Shown piece after piece: positions 25,601 through 38,279 of a DNA stretch of 64,000 bases (its first letter is position 1; the number at the start of each line of letters is the position of its first letter). Below the pieces are notes generated by a model. That model saw only the letters and a program-made list of their open reading frames with translations. It had not been told where the DNA came from and made no database searches. The DNA comes from Diplosphaera chodatii (Eukaryota; Chlorophyta; Trebouxiophyceae; Prasiolales; Stichococcaceae). The stretch lies in the NCBI GenBank assembly GCA_032358165.1, contig JAALGY010000042.1, positions 496,001 to 560,000 on the forward strand, given 5' to 3'. The translations under genes and the position numbers were made by a program.

Positions 25601-28600
25601 GCTGCGCTGCCGGCGACGCCTCCGCGACCACTGACGGCTTGGCGCTCAGCACCGCGAGGCCGTCGATGGGGCGCGCACCGATGACCTTGACTGCGGTGCG
25701 CTGCCCAGGCTTGAACGCCTGCGTATCAGAGACCGGGGTACCAGTGAGCACATTTGGCATGGGTCAAAGAGCATGCTGTTGTGATGCACGTGTACTGAGA
25801 CCCTCTACTGGGCAGCCCACTTGCTGGCTTCTGCGCTGGACTGACATTCATAACAACTGTACAACAACTGAGTGCCGGAGTGTTCACCTTCTGGATCTTG
25901 TCAACGCGTGTGTCGCTGAGCGCAGAGATGTGGGCAAAGCCCACCGCCAGAGCGGACGCCGCCTGTCCACCGCCACCTGGCAGGCTGAAGACGACACCCA
26001 GGTCCGGCAGCACACGCTGAACCACGGCTTCCTCGTAGACCGTACCAACCTGCGGTGGTCATGTTCGGCTGCAGTCTGCTGTGCAAACATGCAGCAACAC
26101 AATTTGAATGCCTGCCCTCCCAGTTGAGGAGTGTGTCCTGCATGTGTTGCATGGCACCTGCTATTGTGGACTGACATGCTTGTGGACTGACATGCTACCC
26201 GACGCCATTGCACAGAGGCACCAGTCGGTGACCCCTTGCAACTGAGCATGGGTCCGCATGCCAGCGTGCCCGTCACATCCCGTGCCAACAACCTGTCAAG
26301 CGCGGCACACACCTGCGGCAGCTGGCAGTCCGAGGAGTGGGCGACCAGGTGGCGCAGCAGCGACAGCGCCACGGTCTTGGCGCCGACGTCCACCGCCAGC
26401 ACGCGCGCCTTGAGCCGCTGCCCCACCTCGAAGGTCGCCAGGTCCTGCGCATCAGCAAACACCCCGGCTCCTGCGTCAGCCCATCCCCTTGACATGCAGC
26501 AGTTGCTTGCCGGTGATGTGCGCGGGGCGTGGCAATGACGTGGTCCATGACGTACTGGGCCACTCCAGTGAATCATCACAACTTCATATGACACCAGAGA
26601 GTCTTCACGACATTGACCTGTACAGGTGCAAACCTCCTGGTGATAGCAGCCGGCAGCAGCACACCTGGCCCAGGTGGAAGGGGTCCACGGTGCCGGTAAA
26701 GTAGGTGCAGAAGGACATCTGCAGCCCGTCCGACAGCACCGCCTTCACCCGCGCATTGACCAGCGTCCCGGGCAGCAGGCTGGCTGCAGCGCCAGGGTGC
26801 ACCAATGCTTAGCAGGGGAACAGGCCTTTGGGTTGTACGGCTGTCACCAGTGGCACCACATCCATCCTTTGGCTGGTGCAGTGATCTATACAAGAAGCCA
26901 GTGCTTGGGTGCCGCTAGCTCCCACCCAGGTCAGTTGCAGCGTCGTCCTTGAGGGTCGCAGCCGCCACCGCATCCGGCACCGCAGTCACCGTCACCAGCC
27001 GCCTGTCAGCCGCAGACTGGACCACGACATCCAGCAGCGCGCCGGCCTTTGGCCTGGCATCCTCCGCAATGTCCGACCTCTTGAGGAACCCGGACACACC
27101 CTGCGCAGGGTGCCACAAAATTGCCCAATGCTGCTCAACATTGGGGGCGAAGCTCAGAGCAGCTGCGATGCAGTAAGTGCGACTTAAATACACTACACCA
27201 GGTTGGCTGAGGCTTATTGCTGCTGGCTCCAAACTGGCATCATGCATCGACTGCCTTGCAAATGCTGTGCACCGCCTGTCACGGCCCACAGCATTGGCAA
27301 CGTGCTATCCTCAGCCTGATGCCAGCACTAAGCCAAGGCCATCTAGGCAACACAGCCAAATTTGCCAAGTTGACGACTGAAACCCGGCATGCAGCCGACC
27401 TTGATGCCGAAGCTGAGCGAGTAGCCATGATCCTCCACTGCTTTCACCGCCGCCGGCACCACGACGCCAGGCTGCAGCGCATCCAAGCCGGCGGCCCCAG
27501 TGAGGCGGGCAATGTGCAGCGACAGCGCCACCCGCTTGTGCTTGTCGCCCTGTGGACAAACAGGCAGCTGTCGGTGTTTCACGGCTATCAACAGCGTGAG
27601 CGTGCACACCCATCACAGTGCACCTCGCCCATCGTCCAGGCTGAAACAGCTCCGCTTTCCTGATGTGATGTGGCGGTGCACAATTTGCTGCTGCTGATCC
27701 CTGCCCTGCATCGCTCACCTGCTGCAGACCCGTGACGGTGCAGCGCACCAGCTGCCCCTCCCGGAACAGCTCAGGCAGCTGCGGCACGCCCGGCGGCCAG
27801 GCTGCGCCCTTCGGCAGCACGCCGTCAGCGGCGCCCGCCTTCTTGAGCAGCCCGGCCAGCACATCCGATGCCTGCACACGCACGCAGCTGGTTGGAGCCC
27901 TTTCCCCGTAGACTGCTGTGCTGACATGCTGTGCATCCAGAAGGTTTGTGGGCTTCACCATGATGGCGTCATCAGGATGCAGAGGCGGGGGTTGTGTGCG
28001 ACGCTCAGCCTGCCCCGAAAACCGTCACCGCAGCTGGCTTGCCATGCATGACAAGCGAGTCTTGCACTTCGCTGCATGTCGGCCGTCCGGGAGTTTCATG
28101 TCGTTCGAAAGGGGTGCGCACCTCGGACGGCGCCACACGACCGCGCAGGCCGTGGGGCAGCGCCACTGTGAGGCCCCGCGGCGACGCCTCCAGCACCACG
28201 CCCCACAGCCGCATGCCCACCGCCAGGCTCTGCGGCCACGGGCATGCCAGCGTGATGCTGCACCCGTCTCCACTAGCGGCTGTCTCCCACTAGCAGCCGC
28301 TGGCACTCCATCCCCACGCCCAGCATCGCCCGCCCAGCGCACCACGCTGTGGGTCTGGCGGTCTGTGCTGGCGCTTGACATGCATGGAAGGCGAACGGAG
28401 GGCGTACCTTGAATCTGAGCAGCTCCACGAAGCGGGGCAGCTTGCCCTGTGGCTCCTGCGTGCCCAGGAAGCCGCCGCCGCCGCCACCCTGGAGACGCAG
28501 CCGTCAACCAGTGGCATGAGTGTGTTTGCGAGTTGTTCGATGTTGGAACGCACGCCAGGCATTTGAAGGCTTTCAGAGGCTCTAAAGCTTCGTGTCACAC

Positions 28601-28848
28601 GCAGCCGTAATCTGAAGTGTCTTGGCCCATCATGCATGTCACGGGATGCACACCAGTGGGTCGATATTCTTCTTGTGCTTTTTCCGCGCCCCGCCCTCTG
28701 CTGCCTCTGCTCGTGCCTGCGCAGCGCCCTCTGCGCGCAGCTGTTTGGCTTCCAAGGCCGAGAGGCTGGAGCCACCCCCTCGAGGGAAGGCGGCTTCTTC
28801 CTCGACAATCGGCGCCGCGCCGTCCTGCGCCGATCGTTTTGGTGCCAT
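13609..28848 (-). CDS. RRP5: RRP5/PDCD11 rRNA biogenesis protein (multi-S1, HAT repeats)
   Basis: Nucleolar scaffold needed for early pre-rRNA cleavages of both subunits. About 41 exons on the minus strand. The N-terminus reads MAPKRSAQDGAAPIVEEE then AAFPRGGG (human ESFPRGG), followed by a Lys-rich tract KKHKKNIDPL. Many exons carry S1-type strands, for example GMRLWGVVLEASPRG near 28200, LVNARVKAVLSDGLQM near 26750, THGTVTGATPTGVFVSFF near 24720, and VHGYVSGVNKAGAFVALRG near 18420. An acidic linker (16300-16790) and a KLSKLQKRRAKQEKEA segment precede the HAT repeats: FERLVIAQPDSSHAWIRYMA, FNVWAALLNLENTYGS, VWLQAVALELGEG, LDLWSVYLDQ and SLFERAITLQLPPKKMK. The end FFFKRYLAYEQQHGD to TLAQQ matches the human C-terminus. 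Exact limits of individual middle exons are approximate. No frame break was noticed. Confidence 0.92.
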
Positions 28849-29394
28849 GTCTGCTGTGTTTTTGCTAAGATGTCACAATACAACACTCGATGTTATCGAT
28901 GATGCTTCGTCAAGGCTGCAAGCTTGACTTCCGAAACACACCCATCATAACACTTCCCAGAGCAAACATTTGGTTGTACACTGCCGCAAACGATGAGTGC
29001 GTCCTGTTGGTTGCTGCTCGTTGTCAGCAGCAGTGTAGCAATTGCGCATCTCCAAACTGCACGTGTTGCTGCATGCCGGCAGACCATCTCCCAGACCAGC
29101 CTGCTACCCCCGCCCAGTGCCATAAAGGAGGCCTACCCTCTGCAGCTTGCACATACTCGTACTCAACTTGGTGTGGCCATCCCCACAGTTGTGAACTTGC
29201 GTGTGATACTCTTGTATCTGTTACCCTTGGTCACCAGTCGAATGCCTTCACGCAGTCTATGTAAAGTGTTGCAATGCTTTCACGGCTGTAGCGGGGCCAG
29301 CTGGCGCCGTTGATGGCTGTCTGCTGCCACACATGATATGACCAGGCACAAGGAAGCAGCTGACGTGTACACCATAGGACGACAGCGTCGTGCA
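28849..29394. promoter_or_regulatory. Shared divergent upstream region of RRP5 and chitobiase
   Basis: The RRP5 start (minus) and the chitobiase start (plus) are 546 bases apart with no other gene between. Both promoters and 5' leaders must lie here or overlap the neighbouring gene. I could not identify specific promoter elements. Confidence 0.5.
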
Positions 29395-32234
29395 ATGCAT
29401 TGCCGTGCAGCTGCAGCGTGGCTTACCGTGGCCTTGATCCTGCTGCATGCTGGCGTCAGGGCGGGTGCATGTGCAGATGCCGCCAGCTGCCAGAGTGTAC
29501 AGCAAGACACCGCAGCACCCCCTGAACCACAATGCCCCTGCGAATCCCCAGAGCTGTGCCAACCGATCCGGCATCGGCATGAGCGCGAGGTGCGGCAGGA
29601 TGTACATTGCCAGGCAGCAGCAGCACCGCCCATCCACCAATACAAGATCAAGCAGGTTTCGTCTTTGACGCAAATGTACGCTCCGTGTGTACACGCTGCG
29701 CAGGTGTTCGGCTTCAGCGTGCGACAGGCAGACCAGTATGCCCACTACGACTGGGACCAGCTCACCACTGTTGCATGGAACACGGACCCCGCCCTGATGT
29801 GCATGGTGCGCACGTCCCGTGATAACCCTGCGCTCTAGCAATGTGGTGCTCACCTTGATGGCGCATGTCACAGGCAGCATGGCATGAACCCACTGTCAGC
29901 AGGTTGATATGTGCAGGCGCACAGCAAGGGGGCACGGGTGGTGCTCAATGCGGGGGTCAGTGATGCGGGGTGGCTGACGAACGCCACCGCACGTGCGCTG
30001 TGGGTGCGCACGCTGCTAGGGGTAGTTATAGCACGTTATTTACTGCCTTCAGCGCTGCCGTCTGAGCATGCTGCCTGCTGCAGTGTCGCCACCTCTTCAG
30101 TATGCAAGGTGGGCAGCACACCGTACACGTCAGTGCGCAGCTCCGCAGGTCGCCAAGACGGTGGCGCAGGCAGCAGAGGCCTTCATGGACGGGGTGAACT
30201 TTGATTTGGAGGTCCCGCTACAGGTGGGTGGCAGCACCCTGCAAGATTCACTGCACTGAAACTAGCGCCATATCATCAATCGACGAATGGGATGGTACGA
30301 TCGGCTCCACAGGCCACTGCAGTGCACATCCAATTGCTGTCATTCCTGGCAGCCCTAGACATTGAGGCTAGCATGTAGCTGCATGGTGTTTAGACTACGG
30401 TGTGCTGCCTCGGCACGGCCTGGCTCATCATTCTCAGTGCTTCATCTGGTCGGCAGGCAGGCTCCCCGGAGGCGCTGGCGTACACGGCGCTGGTGGCAGA
30501 CACCGCAGCCGCCTGTCGCGCCGCAAACCCCGGCTCGCAGGTAGGCCCACGCTCCGCCCCATGAAGTGTTTGCATGCCCTGTCGTGCACAATGCTGCACT
30601 GCAACACCTTCGGCACCTGCTTCTCAGGCTTGTCTTTGGATCACAGCAATGCATGTCGCTGCCTGCAGATATCAGTGGACTTTGCCTGGTCACCATACGG
30701 CATCGATGGCCGCCACTTCGACTGGACAGGCCTCGCACAGGCGGCAGACCTGGTGTTCCTCATGATGTACGATATGCAGTCCCAGGTGCTGGATGGTGCA
30801 CGGGCGCGCCACACGTACCGTTGCTGATCAACAAGTGCTGCTCGTGTGCACCACAGCATGATGCTGCTTGCACACCTTCTGGGGTGCGGTGTGCCGCCTG
30901 CGGTACAGCTGCAGCTTGGCTTGTGTCAAGGCGCCAGGGCACTGTGCAGTGCGATGATCCACAGCACCGGCACTTCTGTATTGCGCCTGCCAGCACCTTT
31001 GCTGCAGCACAGCGTCAACGCCCAGCCGTCGAAGCTGTTGACTGCCTGCGCCCATGCTGCAACCAGATATGGGGCTCCTGCGTGGCGAGCGCCAACACGC
31101 CGCTGGCGCTGATGCAGCGGGGCCTGGACCAGTGGCTGGGGCTGGGCATCCCCGCCGCCAAGCTCGTCCTGGGGCTGCCCTGGTGACCATCCCTCCTCTG
31201 CACCGTTGTCCCACTGACAGGTCACCAAACTGTCAGGGAGACAGTCTGTGACTCTGCCTCTGGACCAGCAGGCGCTCCCCATGCAACCGGGTTGCTGCCA
31301 CATGATGAGGGAAAGGTACATGTTGCCACCATGTATTGCCAGGGCGTGCATGCTGATGTTGAGTACACCATCACGTCAAGAGAGGGCGTGTGCACCTCCA
31401 GGTATGGCTACCAGTACGACTGCATCAATGGCCTGCAGCCGGGGGATGACGCGACCTCCGCCTGCAGCCTGGCGCTGCAGCCCTTCCACGGCTGCCCCTG
31501 CTCTGACGCCGTGGGGCGTCAGAAGGAGTACCAGGCAATCATGCAGCGTGCGTGGACGTGCTGATAGCTTCCCACTCGCCCCCTCTGTGCAACGTGGTGG
31601 TAGACCACCTGTCCATGTCAACGATGTTTCAAACCCATGACAGTTGTTTTCGATTGCCAGTGTGTTGCTGCTGCTGACAAACGACGTCACTGCACTGTGG
31701 CACGTAGCATCTATTTGTCGAGATAAAGAGAGTGAAGTTTGGATGCATGGCCATGGTCAGCAAGTATGTGGCTCGTGCAGGGCTGGGCAACGGCACTCGG
31801 CGATGGGACAGGGCGCAGCAGAGCCCCTACTTCACTCTGCACAACGGCACGGCCAGCCAGCAGGTGGGCTGGTCCACCTCAGCACCCTTTGCACAGACTC
31901 CTGCTTGCCCTGGGATGGTCCATGTGCGGCCACAGCTGACGAGCTCCTGGAGCGGAAAGCGGCCCAGCCAGCTGCAGCACGACAACAATTCACTGCTGTC
32001 CTGCAACTGCGGAGGCAAGGTTCTTGCAATCATGCGTAGGTGTGGTACGACGACCCGCAGTCGCTGCGGAAGAAGGCAGAGGTGGCAGCCGTGAAGAAGC
32101 TGCGTGGCGTCGGCGTGTGGCACCTGGACTGCCTGGACTACACGTCACAAGGTCCGGCAGTGCAGGCGCAGGCGCGGCAGATGTGGGCCTCCTTGAAGCC
32201 CTTCACACAAGGACCGGGCCTGGCGCGGGACTGA
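29395..32234 (+). CDS. CTBS: Di-N-acetylchitobiase (GH18 family)
   Basis: Exo-acting GH18 enzyme that splits the GlcNAc-GlcNAc core of Asn-linked glycans, normally in the lysosome or vacuole. Ten exons: 29395-29589, 29704-29805, 29917-30003, 30149-30223, 30457-30540, 30669-30785, 31067-31182, 31402-31547, 31781-31863, 32040-32234. They sum to 1200 nt (399 aa; the human enzyme is 385 aa). The N-terminus MHCRAAAAWLTVALILLHAG is a signal peptide. Family text follows: CPCESPELCQPIRHRHEREV, YDWDQLTTVAWN, AHSKGARVVLNAGVS, the catalytic motif MDGVNFDLE (DxxDxE intact), VDFAWSPYGIDGRHFDWTG, LMMYDMQSQ, WGSCVASANTPL, KLVLGLPWYGYQYDC, PCSDAVGRQKEYQAIM, VWYDDPQSL and GVGVWHLDCLDY. All junctions are GT-AG. 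Confidence 0.93.
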
Positions 32235-32544
32235 GTCGGCGTTTGTGGGTCGAAGCGGGGCTAGCTGATGTGATATGACACTGCCAGGGTTTCGCACGTT
32301 CAATGCAGGCCTTTAGTGCGTCCAGCTTCCCTACAGCACCTGTCCTATCTCCACCAACAGAACGCTAGCTGCCAGTACACTATTAGCTGCCTACACAAAA
32401 CTGCACGCGACATTCCAAAATTGCTTGCCAGAATGACAATGCAGGGCTGCTGCTTGAGCAGCTGATCGCCAGGACGAGGGGTTCGCGAGCAAGGCCAGCA
32501 TGCGACATCTGATCACGCTGCCATATTTGTTACCGTCAGAGCTC

Positions 32545-35500
32545 TCAGGGTATAAGGCACTCAGACTCCAGCTCAGTGTTTGCTGTGTCGGCCTCTGTTG
32601 AAGTATCTATTCCCGCCAGCGGCACCAGACCCCCTCCAGGACTGCAGTACTTCCATTCCACCGCTGCAAAAGCGAAGAACACCTGCAAGGATGAACCAAT
32701 GCGCCGATAGCTCTCCATTTCGCAGCCGAAAGTGAAGGCTCTGAGCACGCTGCGCTCAAAGAAGGCCGCAGCAGCACCATATGCAAGTGTATGCATGTGA
32801 TGCTGACAGGCCCCCCTGAACCCTGACCCGGTGTGCCCTCACCACTGCTGCGGCTGTGGCGCAGGCGGCGGAGGCGGCCATGAGCCACGGCAGGCGCGCC
32901 GGCGAGGCAAGCGCCAGCGCCGCAACAGCAGCCACCGCAGCGCACCCGCCCCGCAGCCGCCGCTGCACGCTGGCCACCGAGCCTGCGGGCGCGACATGCA
33001 CAGGAGGTGGCAGTGGTGTGCGGCACACAATGGATGCAGCAGAGTGAGCAGCTGTTTCAAGCATGCACTGCGCTGCCCTGAAAGATCAGGTGTCAAGGGT
33101 AGGGTTTAGGCCCTCGTCCCAGCCCAGCAGGCCCCACCTGCGTCGCCGCCCTCCTGCCAGCGTTCCATCAGCCGCTGCACCGTCGAGCCAAAAGCGGACC
33201 TGGCTGCTGCGGCGCACAGCAGCGCCGCCACCAGCACCACATCCTGCAGGAGCTGACGAGTTGCAGGTGATGTGACTCGTGGATCAGCACTCGGGGTGCG
33301 TATGAGATTGGCCATCACTGGGCCGTCCCATAGCCACAGCCCACCTGCTCCACGGCATATCGTAAGCATGCAGCAGGATCAGCGCACAACCTTTTCCTTG
33401 TCCTGCTGTCAGCTGGCATGTCATGCGTTGTCACCGCCAGTCGGATGCCGCTGGACAGTCCAAATGGCGGGCCTCACCGAGGACCAGCGGCGCTTCGACC
33501 CAGCTGACTGCTCTGCCAGCAGCGGCGCCGTCGCGGCCCAGGCCGCCGCCATGTGTGCTGCCGCCGCGACCGCGCCCCCCGGCAGCAGCCCTGCAGCATG
33601 AACGATATTGTAAACATGCTACCTGTTGCGTTTTAGACACATGCAGCAGCTTGAATGGCAGTGTCCGCAGCTTAGGGAAGTTGCAGATAGTACACACCAA
33701 GCACAGCCAAGAACCTGGTAGGGAACCCTGCCAGCTCACCTCCAAATCTTGACCCCAACGCCGGTGCAAATGCACTACCGGCCGCAGCAGCCAGGGCATC
33801 GGCTGCGGCGGCAGCTGCCAGCAGCACCACCGGAACACCCCGCGCCGCCAGGAACGCCAGCATCAGCACGCCTATGGCCAGGGTTTCACGTCCTCAGCAA
33901 TATGCATAACCCACATGCAGCACCTCACAATTTGTGCGTGGCTTCGTTCGGCCTCTGGTGACCATGTGCCAAGGTTGGAGCCTCTGGTGGGCGATGTGCG
34001 ATGCAGGTGATGTCTCGGGCCCACAGCAGGGGGTTGGCGGTGCACACGGCAGCAGGGCAACCCACCAACGTTCAGGATGCTGGCATGCGTCAGGGCGGCG
34101 GCTGCGGCCGCGGGCGCCGCTGGCTGCTCCGCCCAGCCCTGCACAGGCCAGCGCTATGTGAGCTGTCTGCACATCGAAGGCGTGCTGTTCCGACGAGGTG
34201 CAATTGCCTGCACTCCGGACGGATGGCCTGCAGGACACCTGCAGCTTGCCGCATGCAACCAGATGGGTGCGATGTGTTCACACACGCAGCTGCCGGCGTA
34301 CCTGAAAGTCGGTCCAGAAGCCCTGCACAGCGCAGCAGCAGCGCCATGCCCTGGGCGGACCGTGGGGCTCACTTTGATGGCTGCCATTCATTGCACTGCC
34401 CGCTGCATGCTGGAGGGTGCGCTCCTGCTGCTGCTCTGCCCGATGCTGCTGCTCTTCTGCCAGGTGCCGACCTAGGCTTGAAACACCGGCTCCGCCGCCG
34501 ACGCCGTAGCTGAGCGGCAGCTGTGGCTGGGGGCTGCTGCGCAGGCTGCTGTGGACGCCCACTCGGCTCATGCCCTGCTCCTCGTCGGCAGAGGTGACGG
34601 CGCGCGACAGCTCCAGCTCCGCAGCGCGGGCGCCGCCGAGCTCGGCTGCCAGGCTGGCCATGCCGGGGGGCGCGGGCGCGGCCCTGGACACAAGGGAAGC
34701 GAAAGCTGTCAGCCGACACCTTGCACGTCCGAGTCTTGTGCCCACCTGAGTGCTGACACTGGCCGGCAACTAACGGCGTCAGCAGGCTGCGCACAGCAGC
34801 GAATGATCACACACGATGCAGGCAGCCCTTTGAGTGGTGCCCACAGCTGGGGACTGCACCAGAAGCGCCGCAGGAGGGCTGCGCCGGCGAGCCAGGCCGC
34901 GAGGTGCAGCGCCGCAGCCACGGTCGCCGTGGGGACGGGCCCCAGCAGCAGCAGCAGCAGGCCGGCCGTCAGGGCGCCGCTCACCTCGCAGACGGCCAGT
35001 CCGTGCGCCACATCTGCGCAGAGTTTGGACTACCATGTGATGTCACCGTATGCACCAGTTGTGTAGGTACTTAAGGGGGGACGCTCGCCTTCGTGTTCGG
35101 CCCAGGTGCCATGCTGTACTGGTGCCATGACAGGTTTGCGCTAATGCGCTCGCACTTTCAGCCTGTTGGGACAAAAGTGGGTGGAACAGATGGAGCAGGT
35201 CGCACCCTGTTCCCGGGGCCAGGGTTCCAGGTTGCCGCCAGCGTCCGGCAGCAGCTCCCACAGCCAGTCGCGCTGCAGGCCCAGCTGCAGCGCATCCGGC
35301 CCCGCTGTAGCCACGCCGAACATCGCTGCCGCGGCGGCTGCAAGGACCCCTGCAGCACCGTAGAGTGGTACGGTTTGCACAATCAGGAGACAGGTGCCAG
35401 TAACTGCATCACTGGTGGGCTGCGCAAGAAGCTGCGGATGATTGTAGAGCGCCATCAGCTCAATGCATACAATATGCCGTGCCCGTTCCCTGTGACACAA

Positions 35501-37504
35501 GCAGGGTATAGCAGCAGCGGTCGTCATGGACCTTCGACCACCCCGAGGCCGCTGCCGGTGCGTGCATAGGACGGCGGTGCCAGGTGGCAGGCGCCCGCCA
35601 GCAGCGCGGCTGCCGTGCACGCCAGCGCAGCATGCACTGCGCACGCTCGGTGCGTCGCCAGCCCCAGGGCCACCCTGCACGCAGCGTTGGGGCTCCCAGT
35701 CCATAAGCAGGCTTCTGGGTGGTGGCCGAAGCGTCGCTCAATCTGCGAACGCGATCGTGGCGACAAGGCTACAACTTGTGCAGATAACAGACGCATCCAG
35801 TATGACACAAAGCAAGTATGCCTCGCTGCCCTCCCCTTCGTGTACCTGGACACACGGCTGCGCATGCCGTTGCACCAGGCCAGCCGCACAGCGGCCGCCA
35901 CCGCGCCCAGCAGCGCAGCCAGGACGAGCGGGTTGCCGCCCGGGGCCGGCGCCGCAGTGCCTGAGCTGCCCCCGCCGGCGGCGCCGGGACCGCCGGGGTC
36001 CGCTGCGAAGCCCACCCTGTGGCTGCCCGGCATGGTGGGGTGCTCCGCCGGCACCCGCATGAGCCTGGAGATACGCACCATCAGACTGGCTGTATACCAT
36101 TGTGGTCCAATCAGGCAAGGCAGCTGGCAGGGGCTTGCCTCGTCGTCCGCCGCACCTTGCCGGCAGCATGGCTTGGTACACCTGGAGCCAGTCCCAGCTG
36201 GACAGGGCGCCACAGGCGCCGCGCAAGTCGGTGCCCACCTGTGGGCGCCGCCGGGGGGCGTGCTCAGCGACGCCAGCAGCAGGGGGAGGATGACCTCCGA
36301 GGCGCGGTGCGCCCACAGCGCCGCCGCCGCCGCGCCCGTGCGCGCCAGCCGCGCCCCGCCAAAGCCCTCCAGCTCACCTGCCCCATGTATCATCTCCGGG
36401 CAGCTCATGGGGCGCCTCAGCTGGAGCCAACATGGCGGCCTGCTGGCTCGCCGTGGCTGCTCTTGGGATCAACTTGTCCAGCACACTTTCTCAGGTATCC
36501 TTTCTCAGGTTTCAATTTTTAAAGGACAGCGTCGCAATGCTACTGCCATGCGATTGCCAATACAACCGAACTGGCGCCTTCTTGTACAGGCAAGTCGAGC
36601 AGCAAGTCGAGCAGCAGCTGGAGCAGCACCGTCGTCGGGCGGGCAGGGCAGCAGGAAGGAACCGACGACGGGGCCGGGCGCGGCCGCTGCATCCGGATCC
36701 AAGGAGCTGCCGCCCAGCCAGCGGCGCCGGCGGCGGCGGCGCTGCCGCTCCCGCGGCCGCGGCGACACGACTCCTGCCGCCCACGTCACCCGCCGTGCCT
36801 TTTTGTTGGGCGCCTGAGCGGAGGCGTGAAGTCACGTCGAGTGCGGCTGGTGCCTGCTCAACATCTAGGTTGTTGAGCCCTGCAGCATGCCGGTGATGCA
36901 GGCTGCTGCATGTCGCACGATGAGCTGCACTCATGCCCTGCTCGGCTTGCTCCGATTCGTTACACGTGCTGCAGCCCGAACTCGCCTGGAGTGATGCCAA
37001 GCCCGGCGGCGGTGGCACTGCCTCCCCATCAGACTGGGGCGGCGTCACACCGCTGCCTGACTCCTGCTGCATCGTGCCTGCTGCACTGTGGTCAGCACCG
37101 CAGCCTGCAGTGGCTGCAGCCGCCTGTGCATCGTGCAGAGCGCTGACACAGCCGCTGTCAACTGCAGAGGCAATCCCTGCTGAGGCTGGAGCGACTACGT
37201 CAACGACCCAGCTGCCATCGATGTCGCCATTCAAGCTGCCATTCCTGCTGTCTGCCGCCGTCCTCGAAGGGACGCTGCGCTGGTGAAGCGCTGCAGGCTG
37301 TCCGTCCACTGCCGCTGACGCCGCGGCTGCCGCTGCTGCAAACAGACCCGCCCGTGGGCTGAGAGCAAAGGCGCCATTGGCGCTGCTGAGGCTGGCGGTG
37401 CGCGGCGACGGAGACTCGCTGCGGCTGCCACTGGACGCCGACAGGAAGTCGTCGTCGGCTTCATCAGCCGCTGCGGCTGGATCATCATTGTGCCAGAGCG
37501 CCAT
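32545..37504 (-). CDS. Polytopic membrane protein of unknown function
   Basis: I do not recognise the family. On the minus strand a long Ala/Ser-rich and likely disordered N-terminal part starts at MALWHNDDPAAAADEADDDF (36512-37504 open). Many exon-sized pieces with hydrophobic spans follow: RASEVILPLLLASLS (about 36290), WLQVYQAMLPAR, NPLVLAALLGAVAAAVRLAW (about 35900), ALACTAAALLAGACHLAP (about 35600), VPLYGAAGVLAAAAAAMFG (about 35330), SGALTAGLLLLLLGPVPTA and AALHLAAWLAGAALLRRFW (34850-35000), a soluble Ser/Glu-rich exon near 34600, then VPVVLLAAAAAADALAAAAG, DVVLVAALLCAAAARSAFG and a C-terminal exon ending LESECLIP at 32545. That is about ten or more predicted spans. Exon limits and start are approximate. 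Confidence 0.5.
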
Positions 37505-38279
37505 GTTGTTGGCCCCCAGCAGCGGTAGGAGTCTCAGCATGCGCCGTGGTGTGCCACGGTGCGCCTCGGGTGCACGCTGCCGACACCAGGACTTGTGGCC
37601 AACTCTTCCCTGCGTATGGCTGCGGCCCCAACATCTGCTGGGCTGCCTGTGCGCCTGGCGCATTCAGGGAGGCACATGGCAGTGTCCTGAGATTGCCGGT
37701 CAACGCAGACTAGCGTGTCTCTGGCACCTCTTTGATCATCTTCGATTGCTTTTGGGCAATCATGAGCCATTGATGCTGGCAAAGACGGCTGCAGTCGCAG
37801 CGGATGACAACAGTCGGTCCAGGTGGACCTGCACATCCGCAACACAGCGGGCAGATACGCAACAGGCCGTCCGTGTGAAAAGCTGCTTTCTTCTGGAGTC
37901 GAAGTCTCAGTATCGTGTGCGATGACACCTGCAACTTGCGACGAAACCAGTAGGAACTCGAAACGCATTTAGACCATGTGTATTTGGCCGCGGGGACACA
38001 TTCCAGGGTTTGGTCGGAAATGAGGCAAGCTTGGGGGTTGCCCAACCCCAGAGGCTCGTGCTTGATTGGCATGATTGCTCAGAGGCCAATGCTGCCTGCG
38101 CCATTCCTTCTGACGCCGTCTACATTGGCTGCATCACTGCGTTCACACAGACTGGCTCCTGGACAGGGTTGGGTTGCTGCGGGTGGCCGTGACATTGCAG
38201 GCACAGAAGTCTCACAATAGTCAGGGCAAGCAGCAGATCAGCGTTGAGTGCGCCAGCACAGGCCTGCCAATTCTCCAGC
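37505..38279. promoter_or_regulatory. Divergent upstream region before the NDUFB9-like gene
   Basis: This stretch separates the presumed start of the minus-strand membrane protein from the start of the plus-strand complex I gene. I found no convincing coding segment in it. It probably carries both promoters; no specific element was recognised. Confidence 0.4.

Noticed and set aside
36505..36789. Arg/Gly-rich minus-strand reading near 36.6 kb as a separate RNA-binding protein
   Set aside because: It is a low-complexity GC-rich shadow in another frame of the presumed N-terminal exon of the membrane protein, without supporting splice sites.
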